A model generated the notes under the pieces. That model was given only the letters and a program-made list of their open reading frames with translations. It was not told the origin of the DNA and made no database searches. A stretch of DNA of 64,000 nt, taken from contig CM073889.1 of NCBI GenBank assembly GCA_037176705.1, forward strand, positions 56,909,596 through 56,973,595, in the 5' to 3' direction. The translations under genes were made by a program, and so were the position numbers. Positions 54,476 through 64,000 of the stretch are shown piece by piece. The stretch comes from Molossus alvarezi (Eukaryota; Chordata; Mammalia; Chiroptera; Molossidae). Numbering within the stretch: position 1 is the stretch's first letter; each line of letters begins with the position of its first letter.

Positions 54476-55787
54476 ACATTTTTCAAATTATATATACATA
54501 CACACACATACACATACATATATATCCAAATATTTGTGTGTGTGTATTTCAAAAGCTTCTGAATGAATATTTAAGAGATCCACATGTATGGTGATCCTTT
54601 TAAACATTGAAGTAAGCATTTACATTTTGTAGTTATTTATAGTTTCTTCTTGAAACACATTTGCACCCACATCTTTTCCTTTGATGCCCTGCTCAAACTT
54701 TCTTCATGTTCTATTTGCATAGTCTATCCTTGTGGCAATGGGTACAATAGAGAAGCAAGTGGGAAATTTCCCACAGAAAACTGTAAACACTTATCTCTCC
54801 TCAGAAAATAGGAATGAAATTGTATTGAGGACATTTGAGTTCATTTGAGTGTGCTACAGTTTAAAATTTTTGGATGAGTCAGGAATTCAACTTTTATTTT
54901 GAAGTAGTATGTAATTCTTCATCACTAACTATTTTGTAGAAATTGATTTAATAAGTAAAATAAAATAAAGCATTTCAAATTTGTCCTTGAGGCCTAAGCC
55001 AAATAAATAAATAAATAAATAATAAATAAAATAAAATGTTAAAAATCTCCAGATGCTAAAAATTATTTATTGTGTTTCTCATTACAATGGTCATACATAC
55101 TCATTGTAATAATTCAAATCAGTAGAGACCCATGGTACCGATGGCAACCACCCACCCCCACAAAGAGAAGCCTGGTTTCATATATGTTTCTCCAGGTTTT
55201 ATGCATACATTAGCACATATTATTCTATTTATATCACAAAAGAGATATAAAGCACACTCTGTCTTGCCACCTGCTTTTTCATCTTTTATTCCCCCAAGAT
55301 GTCTTCTAGGTCAAGCCAGTGTTAAAGGTTGCAGCTGTAGATCCACATTTCGAATAGACTTCTCTATGAGTTTTTTTGTGTGTGTCCCTCTTCTTGTCTG
55401 AGCTGATTAGATAGACATGGTATTTACCTAGTAACGTGTTCAGTGAGCAGCTTCTTCTAGGAATGTAAGTGCCAGTGTTACCATTTTTTGTTCTAAGCTC
55501 ATGCTTGCATTATCTTCAGTCCACATTTCCCTCACAGGAAACTTCTTAAGCCAATTGGTCATTTTGTTAGGGTTAGTTTAGTTAAAAACAGATACTATAA
55601 TTCACAAATCTAATTACCCTGTTAATATGCTGAAAGAGAATGAACTTGTGTGAGACTTCTACATTTCAGGCCTTCCCTTCTCTCCCCTTCTAGGGCTTGT
55701 GGCTGTTCTGACACCAGGCCTTGCAGTACCATGCGAGGGTGGCACGTTGCTTTATAGGGTGTACTAATAAGCTGATTTATTTTCTTT
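54476..55787. other. AT-rich intergenic interval with simple repeats
   Basis: CA/TA-rich simple sequence at 54490-54550 and AAAT units at 55002-55036. A likely old L1 relic spans 55070-55330 ('catacatactcattgtaata'). No gene seen. Confidence 0.5.
55002..55036 (+). repeat. (AAAT)n microsatellite
   Basis: 'aaataaataaataaataaat' with a short interruption, then more AAAT units. Confidence 0.95.
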
Positions 55788-55956
55788 ATTTCCTTCCTTC
55801 CTTCCTTCCTTCCTTCCTTCCTTCCTTCCTTCCTTCCTTCCTCCCTCCCTCCCTCCCTCCCTCCCTCCCTCCTTTCCTTCCTTCCTTCCTTCCTTCCTTC
55901 CTTCCTTCCTTCCTTCCTTCCTTCCTTCCTTCCTTCCTTCCTTCCTTCCTTCCTTC

Positions 55957-56044
<88 letters not shown>

Positions 56045-56046
56045 TC
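55788..56046 (+). repeat. 260-bp polypyrimidine tract: TTCC, CCCT and TTTC blocks
   Basis: Uninterrupted C/T strand: TTCC (55792-55840), CCCT (55841-55872), TTCC (55873-55955), TTTC (55960-56046). Same unit types as 23966-24318 but in a different order. Confidence 0.97.
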
Positions 56047-56779
56047 AACATACATACAAAACAGAAGTTCTAAATTTTCTTCTCACACACTATGGGTGTG
56101 CATGGACATTCTAGCATATTCCTGTAACATATTCATCATGGTTTGGCCTTCATGAGGGGTTGGTGCTCCATTTTAGGGACCCCTGGGCTGGACCACTCTA
56201 TTCTTTAGTGGACTGACATGTTCTCCAACCTCTAGCTAATCTCCCACTCCCCCAGAAAGCCTTGCCTGACTCTCCAGGCTGCATTATGCTCCTCCCAACT
56301 CTTATCTCACAGCCACCACCCTCCCTTAGGACATGGTGCTGACCACAGTGCTGGTCAGCGAGTGCAAGTCATCTACCTGAGGCTTGGGAAGGTGAGGCTC
56401 TGGTCTCTGTACTTATGCTGCTCAACATAAACTTGTGCTAAAGGAATGTAGGAAGAATTCAGATTCGCCAGAAACACAGAAGGTGGTGGTCCTGATGGGG
56501 AGAGGTGTGACACAGGTGAGGGCAGGAGGGAATCTAGAGTGGGCCTGGCCTATGCCCCAGCCCCTCCAATTTACATGTTAGGGAGGCCCCCATCTACCCC
56601 ACTGCCTGATCTAAAAACATGAGTCTCCATGTGTCCGGATCCTATCTCCTCCACCCACTCATGCCAAGCCATGTGCTCCTCCACCCGTCAGGGAGCTCAC
56701 ATCTGCCCCTTTGTCCATCCCCACTGTGTCCCCCTCTACATCTTCAACCAGAACTCACCCCACTTGCCTGCCCACATTC
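56047..56779. other. Intergenic, no recognised feature
   Basis: Unique-looking sequence. No splice-supported exon or named repeat recognised. Confidence 0.4.
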
Positions 56780-57040
56780 TTCCATGACTCCCACCATGTT
56801 CAGGATAAAGGTGGTCCTGACCAGGCACCAACAAGCTTTCTGGCCCACCTCAACCTCGGCCCTGCCGCTCTTCCCTCATTCACTAACTGTACACCAACCC
56901 TGGTGTCCACTCCATCTGTAGCACACCTACATCCACTTTATACTCAGAACCTTTGTACATGCTTTGTCATCTCCTCAGGGTATTCCAAAACTTGTTCAAG
57001 GCCTCCTGTTATAAACTTGATGTGTTCATTTTCCATGAAA
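56780..57040 (+). repeat. L2 3' relic
   Basis: 'catgttcaggataaaggtgg', 'gctttctggcccacctcaac', 'gaacctttgtacatgctttg', 'tcatctcctcagggtattcc' follow the L2 3' order. Diverged. Confidence 0.58.
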
Positions 57041-58690
57041 CTGTAAATGTCATAAGGGAAGGACAAGCTGTTTTCCTCACAGCAAAGTCCCCAAATAGCC
57101 AGTGAATATCACATGAAGTCATGTGTAAATGAAAGGATGGGACTGGCTAGGCCAGGGTCTCCCACTGTGAAAGATACAATAGTGGGGAAAGGCTCTGGGT
57201 CCAGGCTGAAGGTGGCCCTTGCAGATGGAAATAACATCTGTGATCCAGGGGTGGGCTGGGCTGGGGTGGGAAGTGTATGGGGAGGGTGTGGTGGTGTGGA
57301 TAAGGCTGGAAGCAATTTTTCTTGGGTATCTCCATTTTCTCTCCCCTGGGGGTTCTCTTTTGTGTCACTGGCTCTGGCCAAGTATGCATGGTCAGGCTCT
57401 ATCCCACTCTCTGGAGTGCTCACATGTAACCAAGAGTGGGTGATGTCTGGTGTGGTACACCTCTGTGTGTGTTTGTGTGATACAGACCAGCCTGTTTTGT
57501 GAGCTTAGTACATATCTAGATCCATGCAGGGGTGTGTGTATTTGTGTACAAACACGTGATTGTTGTGTAGAGGTTTGATAGATGGAGATATGATCCTGCT
57601 GGGTAAGTCTGAGGTATGTGTTTGTGATGATTTCAATGTGTCTGCCCTTGTGTGTGGGTGTGTCCCCAAGTGCCTGCCGGGTTGTGTGCAGGTGGTTTTT
57701 GGGCTCCATGAGTGTCTGGAAATTCAGGTTCCCTCACTGTGCAGACCTTTTCCTGCTCACTGCTTGCTCCTCACCCAGTTTCCATCACCTAGGAATGAGG
57801 GACTCTAGTCATCCCAGTGGTCTGGAAGACAAAGATGTCTCTTGTGAAGAAAGAGCTGTGCTTGCAGGGGGAGGGTCTTCAGACCTGTGTAGAGCAGAGC
57901 CTTGTTCCAGCATCAGGCCCGCTGTATGGCTGCCTCTCCCAGCTCATCCCTGTCCATGGACAGAGCTCTCCCTCCACCCCCCTCATCCCTACCTTCCTTC
58001 TGGGGCTGGCAAGGGCTGGTGCTCACAGACACACTTGCTACTCCCACACTGCCCCCAACCTACCAGGGAGCCTTCGGTGGGCCTCAGCTGGTACAGTGTG
58101 AGGACAAGAAAGAGTGAATACTGGGTGCACCATCTGGTAGGGTTTGGTTATTTAGATTGAGCCCTGACCCTGAGCACATTCAGGTAAAGGCAAACCTTCC
58201 AGAGTGGGGTGAAAAGCTCCCAGAGGGCTCCCAGATCTGCTCCTCCAGGGGTACAGCTTCCTTCCTGAACGGCAGAGTCCAAGGGCATTCACCTGAAGCT
58301 TTGGGGTAAGGATTGGCCAACCTGGGAGGCAGGAGAGGGAACAGCTGCCAGTGCTTTCCTGGAGGTCTTCAATGCTCTGTATGACCTGGCCTCCTCTGGA
58401 GACTCCAGCCCAGACACACTGGGTCCCCATGCTCCAGCCACATTGGCCAAAAGGCTAGACCAATTCTTCCTCAAGGATTTTCTAGGGCTCTTTTCTTTGC
58501 CTGGCAGACATTATCTCCAGGTCTCCACAGAGATTGCTCCACCATCAGGGCATCACTTGGATACCACTGCTTTGACAAGGCCTATCTCAACTCCTCTAGG
58601 TAAACTTCCTGTACCCTGCACCTACTTTGTTTTACCTGTAGCATTTCTTCCTCTCTGATTTTATTTAATAAATTTATTAATAAAATATTA
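57041..58690. other. Intergenic, mostly unique
   Basis: A short L2-like piece lies at about 58355-58450 ('ctccagccacattggccaaa'). GT-rich stretches occur at 57450-57720. Several open frames exist, but none has recognisable homology or splice logic. Confidence 0.45.
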
Positions 58691-58694
58691 ATGA

Positions 58695-58850
58695 ATAATA
58701 ATAATAATAAAAGTAGTTTTATTTAGCGCTTACTATCTTCTAAGCCCTTGATACATTTTAATTTAGTTACCCTCAGAGTAACCATGTGATGTAGCAGCTA
58801 CTATTATCTCTACTTTACACTTGAGGACCTTGAGTCAGTAAGAGTGGCTC
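58695..58850 (-). repeat. MIR SINE relic with ATA repeat
   Basis: 'taataataataataaaagta' simple repeat followed by 'tttagcgcttactatcttct', 'ctattatctctactttacac' and 'ttgaggaccttgagtcagta', the reverse of the MIR 3' half. Confidence 0.65.
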
Positions 58851-58939
58851 AGCATTATGCTTATGGTTCCAGAGAGACTGTCTATCTTGTTTGCTGCTGT
58901 GTCCCTGGCACCTGGCACCTGAATGGGGCCCAGAAAATA

Positions 58940-59096
58940 TTAAATTATTTTTCTTTATTGATTTTAGAGAGAGAGAGAGAGAGTGTGAGGGAGAGAGAGA
59001 TAGAAATATCAATGAGAGAGAACACTGATTGGCTGTCTCCTGCATGCCCTCCACTGGGGATCGGGCCCACATCCTGGGCATGTGTCCTGACCTATC
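58940..59096 (-). repeat. Bat SINE fragment truncated at the L1-H start
   Basis: Reverse SINE: 'tttctttattgattttagag', GA run, 'actgattggctgtctcctgc', 'ccactggggatcgggcccac', 'ggcatgtgtcctgacct'. It stops at 59096, where L1-H begins; the remaining head is absent within the window, so L1-H probably inserted into this SINE. Confidence 0.88.
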
Positions 59097-59292
59097 CCCC
59101 AAAACTACAGCCAAAGCTGAGCAGGAGTTAAGTCCCATGGAGCATCAGTACTCACCTGGCCGCCAGTGGCAGGACCTGGGGTTCTACAGAGACCTGTGCA
59201 GTCCCGTAGCTCACAAGTGAAGTGGGAAGCCTGAGCCCAAGAGAGATTGGTGCAATCCAGCTGCCCGCCCATGGGAACTGCATGGTGCAGGG

Positions 59293-59870
59293 GCACCAGA
59301 GAGGCCTGTGCCACCCAGCAGGGACTGTGCAATCCAGTTACGCATGGGACCTGCGGGGTGGTGAAGCACTAGAGAGGCCTATGTGACCCAGCAGGGACTG
59401 TGCCATTCAGTTTTCCATGGGACTTGCATGGTGCTGAAGCACCAGAGAGGCCTGTGTGACCCAGCAGGGACTGCATAACATAGTACCTATGGGGCCTTTG
59501 GGGTGCTGAAGCACCAGAGAGGCCTGCGCAACCCTGCAGGGACAGTGCCATCCAGTTTCCTGCAGGACCTGCAAAGTGCTGAAGCACCAGAGAGGGCTGT
59601 GCCACCCAGCAGGGACTGCAAAATCTAGTTACCTACAGGGCCTGTGGGGTGCTGAAGTATCAGAGAGGACTGTGCAACCCAGTAGGGACTGCACAATCTA
59701 GTTACATGGGGCCTGTGGGGTGCTGAAGCACCAGATAGGACTGTGTGACACAACAGGGACTGTGCGATCTAGTTATCCATGGGGCCTGTGGGTTGCTGAA
59801 GCACGAGAGAGGTCTGTGTGACCCAGCAGCACATAACATAGAAATAGAGCCAGGTCCCCAGAGGGACTGT
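59293..59870 (+). repeat. L1 5'-UTR monomer array, about eight units of 73 bp
   Basis: The unit start ('gcaccagagagg' and variants) falls at 59293, 59366, 59439, 59511, 59584, 59657, 59728 and 59801: spacing 73, 73, 72, 73, 73, 71, 73. Each unit holds 'cagcagggactg', 'atctagtta'-like and 'ggtgctgaag' segments. By analogy with mouse L1 monomers this may be promoter DNA; that role is inferred. Confidence 0.93.
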
Positions 59871-60723
59871 GAAATCCAGTTACCCACGGGACCTGCAGGG
59901 TGCAGCGACCTAGCTGCACACAAGATAAGCATAGAGGATATGAAAAAGGCAGTGGAGTGAATAGAAGCCACGCAGATGATCTCCCAGGACCAAACCAGAA
60001 TTACAACTAAAATAAAGACAAATCCTCAGAAAAAGCAACAGAAGAGCAGTAAGACAGGACCATATAACCAGGGACATTGGTAGGATCTGTGGAGGCGAGA
60101 GAGGATGGCGGGCTGGGAGCCCACACACAGCAGCAGTCTTAGCTGTGAATAGTGCCTTTGGGGCACTATTCCCGCTCCACAGCCCAGAGAGCCAGAACAG
60201 AGCACTAAAATAGCCACAATCACTCACCTGAAGGCTACAGCAGAGGAAGGGTAGACTGGGCTAGAACTCTGTTGGGATACCCGGGATTTAGAGGACACTC
60301 AGAGTTTTGCTGAGTTCAGCCACAAAGGACAGTGGCCAGTGCTCCTTACTTGAGCTGTGGGGGAAGGCAGAAGCCCCCCACCCTTTTAGATTCAGCCTTT
60401 TCCAGGTAAGGCAAAGAAATAAAAATTGAGGCTCATTAACAGCCAGCATCTATGCCACCCTCTTTAAATCCTCTTAGGCAGAACACCCGGGCTACATTTC
60501 AAGGTAGTGAGTAACTGAGAATACTAGCCACCAGAAAAAAACTAGAGGATAACCGAACCTTTCCTGGGCTTGCAAATCTACCCAGGAAAGTAAGACTGGA
60601 CAATGGGTTTAACGCGGGTCCACCCAGGCTCATCCAAACCCAGTAGATAGAGCCACAAACAACAGAACACCGACAACCACAGGGAAAATTTGGCAGGCTC
60701 CAAAGCCCACTGTGATAGCCAAA

Positions 60724-61616
60724 ATGGGGAAACACAGAAACAAAAGCCAAATAAAAGAACAAGAGACCTCTACTGACGATGAGATAAATGTGGAGCAGTT
60801 AAGCAAGTTACAGAACTAGAATTCAGAGCCACGATCTTGAGGAAGCTCAACAGCATGTGTAAGGACATGAGCAGTATGAGTAAAGACATAGAAATGTTGA
60901 AAATCATCCAGTTGAAAATTAAAAACCACCAAGAAGAAATGAAGAATGACATATCAGAAATAAAGAACACATTGGAAGGACTAAATAGCAGAGTAGAGGT
61001 AGCTGAGGACCGAATCAGTGAATTAGAAGACAGGGTAGAAAAAATCTTTTTGGAAAACCAAAAAGAAGAAATGATTAGAAAACAAGAAGATAGCCTAAAA
61101 GAACTGTGGGACAACTGGAAACGTAATAACATTCGCATCATAGGAGTCCTTAAAGAGGAATAAAATGGGCAAGGGTTAGAGAATATATTTGAAGAAATAT
61201 TGACACAAAACTTTCCTAACTTGGTGAAGGAAAAAGGCATTCAAGTTCAAGAAGCCCAGAGAGCCCCAAGTAAAAAGAACCCAAAAAGGCCCACACCAGG
61301 ACACATGGTAATTAAAAAGACAAAAATTAAAGTCAAAGAGAATCCTAAAGGCAGCAAGAGATAAGCAACAGGTTACCTTCAAAGGAAACCCCATAAGGCT
61401 CTCAGGTGACTTCTCAATAGAAACACTACAGGCCAGAAGGGAGTGGCATGAAGTAATCAAGGTCATGAAAAACAAGAATCTGAATCCAAGACTACTCTAT
61501 CCAGCAAGGCTATCATTCAAAATAGGTCAAATAAAGAACTTCCCAACCAAAAAATGCTAAGGGAATATATTAACACCAAACCAGCACTGCAAAATATGCT
61601 AAAAGGACTGCTGTAA
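60724..61616 (+). pseudogene. L1 ORF1 pseudogene (L1-H)
   Basis: Start MGKHRNKSQIKEQETSTDDE at 60724, a frameshift near 60815, then a coiled coil (MCKDMSSMSKDIEMLK...RISELEDRVEKIF, 60837-61060) and 'LKELWDNWKRNNIRIIGV' before a TAA at 61161-61163. C-terminal sequence follows out of frame and ends at TAA 61614-61616. Confidence 0.88.
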
Positions 61617-61661
61617 TTAGTAGAAGAAATAGGAAGAAAATTAGAACCACATTAAATAAAA

Positions 61662-63694
61662 ATGGCAATAAATAAGTACAAATCAATTATCACCTTAAAT
61701 GTGAATGGTTTGAATGCTCCGATAAAAAGACACAGAGTAGCTGACTGGATAAGAAAGCATGACTCACATATATTTTGTTTACAAGAGACGCACCTCACAA
61801 CAAAAGACACACATAGGTTGAAAGTGAAGGGATGGGAAAAAAAATCTTTGAAGCAAATGAAAAGCAAAAAGAAAACAAAAAAAGCTGGAGTTGTAATACT
61901 CATATCTGATAGAGTATATTTCAAAATGAAGACCATAACTAGAGACCAAGAAGGCCTCTACATAATATTGAATGGATCTATCCAACAGGAAGATATAACC
62001 TTGGTAAACATGTATGCACCCAATATGGGAGCACCAACATATATTATAGTTTTTCTGGACGACTTCAAAGGAGAAATTGACAGCAATACAATCATAGTAG
62101 GGGTCTTCAACACCCCACTGACAATCACTGGATAGATCTTCTAGGCAAAATATTAACAAAGAAACACAGATTCTAAATGAACCACTAAATCAAATGAATA
62201 TATGATATATAATATATCATAGATATCTACAGAGAATTACACCCAAAAACTGCACAATTCACATTCTTCTCAAGTGCACATGGGACATTCTCAAAGATAG
62301 ACCACATGTTAGGACACAAACTAAGACTCTACAAGTTAAAGAATATTGAAATCATATCAAGCATCTTCTCAGATCACAATGGCATGCAACTAGAAATCAA
62401 CTGTAACAAGAACATGGAAAAACATTTGAAAACATGGAGGCTAAATAGCATATTATTGAATAATGATTGGGTTACCATGGAGATCAAGGAGGAAATTAAA
62501 AAATTCCTGGAAACCAAAAAAAATGAACACACAACAATACAAAATCTATGGGATGCAGCGAAAGCAGTTCCGAAAGGGAAGTTCATAGCACTATAGGCCT
62601 ACCTCAAGAAGCAAGAAAAATTTCTAACAGAATATCTAACCTCACAACTTAAAGAAGTAGAAAGCAAACAAAAAGAAAACCCCAGAGCAAGTAGAAGGAA
62701 GAAAATAGTAAAGATCAGAGCAAAAATAAATAAGATGGAGATCAATAAAACAATTCAAAGGATCAATGAAACAAAGAGCTGGTTTTTTGAAAAGATAAAT
62801 GAGATTGATGGACCCTTACCTAGACTCACTAAGAAACATATTGAACCCAAATATACAAAATCAGAAATGAAAGAGGAGAAACAATAACTGACACCACAAA
62901 AATACAACAGATTGCTAACAAATACTATGAACACTTATATGGCAACAAATTCGACAATCTAAGCAAAATAGACCAATTTCTAGAAACACAGTCTCCCAAA
63001 ACTGAACTATAAAGAGATAGAACTTGAACAGACCAATAACAACAGAAGAAATTGAAGATATATATAATCAAGATCCTCCCAGCAAACAAAAGCCCAGGCC
63101 CAGACGGCTTCATGGGGGAATTTTACCAAACATTCAAAGAAGAGCTGATACCCATTCTCCTCAAACTATTTCAAAAAATTCAAGAAGGAAGACTTCCAAA
63201 CTCGTTTTATGAGGCCAGCATAATTGTAATTCCAAAACCAGAAAAAGACACTATAAAGAAAGAAAACTACAGACCAATATCCCTGATGAACATAGATGTC
63301 AAAATCCTGAACAAAATACTAGCAAATCAGATCCAGCAGTACATCAAAAAAACTATTCACCATGACCAAGTGGGATTCATTCCAGGGATGCAAGGCTGGT
63401 GCAATATTCGAAAATCAATAAATGTAATACACCACATAAACAAAATGAAAGATAAAAATCATATGATCATATCAATAGATGCTGAAAAGCATTTGACAAA
63501 ATTTAGCACCCATTTCTGATAAAAAATGATCAGCAATCTGGGAATAGAGGGATCATATCTTGATATAATAAAGGCCATATATGAAAGATCTACAGCCAAC
63601 ATTATACTCAATGGGCAAAAATTAAAAGTATTTTCCTTAAGAACAGGAACAAGGCAAGGATGCCTACTTTTGTCACTCTTATTTAACATAGTAC
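61662..63694 (+). pseudogene. L1 ORF2 pseudogene (L1-H), truncated by LTR
   Basis: Opens MAINKYKSIITLNVNGLNAP with endonuclease motif LQETHLTTKD (61662-62135). Then broken; 'IIGVF' in place of the usual 'I.GDFN' suggests loss of a catalytic Asp. RT fragments [18 protein letters not shown] to [12 protein letters not shown] and IISIDAEK (63052-63519). The LTR begins before the FADD motif, so the catalytic core is missing in this window. Confidence 0.9.
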
Positions 63695-64000
63695 TGTGAC
63701 CCGTCCCGCAGGTCGAGCAAGGAGGACTCTAGAGGGGGAGTGAGGATGAGGAGGGACAAGAGACACGAGAAATGGAGACAAGACAGGGCTCTGATCAAGT
63801 CTTGTTTATTCAGGGGTAATTCACACAATATATAGGGCAAGAAGCACCTGTTGCCAAGCACCAGGCTTGCCGGAAGCAAATCTAGGAAATACTACAAAGG
63901 AACAAAAGGTCAGCAAAGACTGGCTTCTTGAGTAAATGGTTACTTAAAGAAATGCAAAATGCAGAGATAAAGAAATGCAGAATGCAGAGGTATCCTGCCT
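63695..64000 (-). mobile_element. Endogenous-retrovirus-like LTR (partial, runs off the window)
   Basis: Abruptly replaces L1 ORF2 with TGTGACCCGTCCCGCAGGTC. On the minus strand it contains a TATATA-like stretch near 63830, then AATAAA (complement of 'tttatt', about 63806-63811), then a pyrimidine-rich stretch and a terminus ...GGACGGGTCACA. This R/U5-like order suggests a minus-strand LTR whose U5 end is at 63695. Class cannot be fixed without the internal region; no viral gene is visible. Confidence 0.7.

Larger units (their letters stand above)
59097..63694 (+). mobile_element. LINE-1 copy L1-H with eight-monomer 5' UTR, cut by an LTR
   Basis: Starts at a position equivalent to about 47466 in L1-F. 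It carries about eight 73-bp monomers, then the 5' UTR segment shared with L1-A/D/E from about 59950, ORF1 relic (60724-61616) and ORF2 (from 61662). Interrupted at 63694 within the RT domain by an LTR. ORF1 has a frameshift and a stop; ORF2 is broken at about 62135 and later. Confidence 0.92.

Noticed and set aside
55721..56155. Open frames on both strands (Lys/Glu/Arg-rich on minus, Phe/Leu/Ser/Pro on plus)
   Set aside because: Translation of a simple polypyrimidine tract; low complexity only.
57618..58160. 180-codon plus-strand frame, Cys/Pro/Ser-rich
   Set aside because: No homology recognised; starts in GT-rich sequence and has no promoter or exon logic. Could be an unannotated lncRNA region, but nothing supports it.
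59293..59870. CRISPR-like or satellite array
   Set aside because: Units are contiguous and diverged without spacers, and the array lies in an L1 5' UTR with a homologous short array in L1-F.

Overview
The window is mammalian nuclear DNA, most likely from a bat of the vespertilionid group. Evidence: (1) eleven or more tRNA-derived SINEs of the bat VES type, several with perfect 13-16 bp target-site duplications; (2) a 225-bp SPIN-type hAT transposon at 39998-40222, a horizontally transferred family known among bats from Myotis; (3) LINE-1 copies of one bat-like lineage on both strands. There is no prokaryotic operon, CRISPR array or rRNA. Family names come from memory of consensus sequences, not from a database search.

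Region 1 (1-7330) holds the only protein-coding gene recognised: TPRA1 (GPR175/TPRA40), a seven-transmembrane protein. Ten coding exons on the + strand (837-6919) splice in frame at GT-AG sites into 365 codons. A 3' UTR with AATAAA at 7306-7311 follows. Upstream non-coding exons and the promoter lie outside or are not recognisable.

Region 2 (7330-15550) is intergenic: old MIR, L2-like and MaLR-LTR relics, three copies of one old unnamed repeat, and three bat SINEs.

Region 3 (15557-37740) is dominated by minus-strand LINE-1. One nearly full-length copy (L1-A, 15557-21710) is followed by a nested complex at 24370-37472, in which an older L1 (halves L1-B and L1-E) is split by a tandem pair (L1-D, L1-C). 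An old hAT relic and a 350-bp polypyrimidine tract lie between them.

Region 4 (37740-46970) is quieter: SINEs, the SPIN element, MIR/L2/old L1 relics and microsatellites.

Region 5 (46971-64000) carries plus-strand L1s. L1-F (46971-50973) has a monomer-bearing 5' UTR fused to mid-ORF2. L1-G is a 5'-truncated copy placed directly in L1-F's A-tail. L1-H (59097-63694) has about eight 73-bp 5'-UTR monomers and is cut by an endogenous-retrovirus-like LTR (63695 to window end). Every L1 ORF is broken, so none looks retrotransposition-competent.

No new multi-gene system was found. The observations most worth a second look are the SPIN copy, the two unrelated L1 5'-end architectures, the datable L1 nesting, the repeated A-tail tandem insertion, and microsatellites that appear to have grown from seeds inside L1 and SINE sequence.
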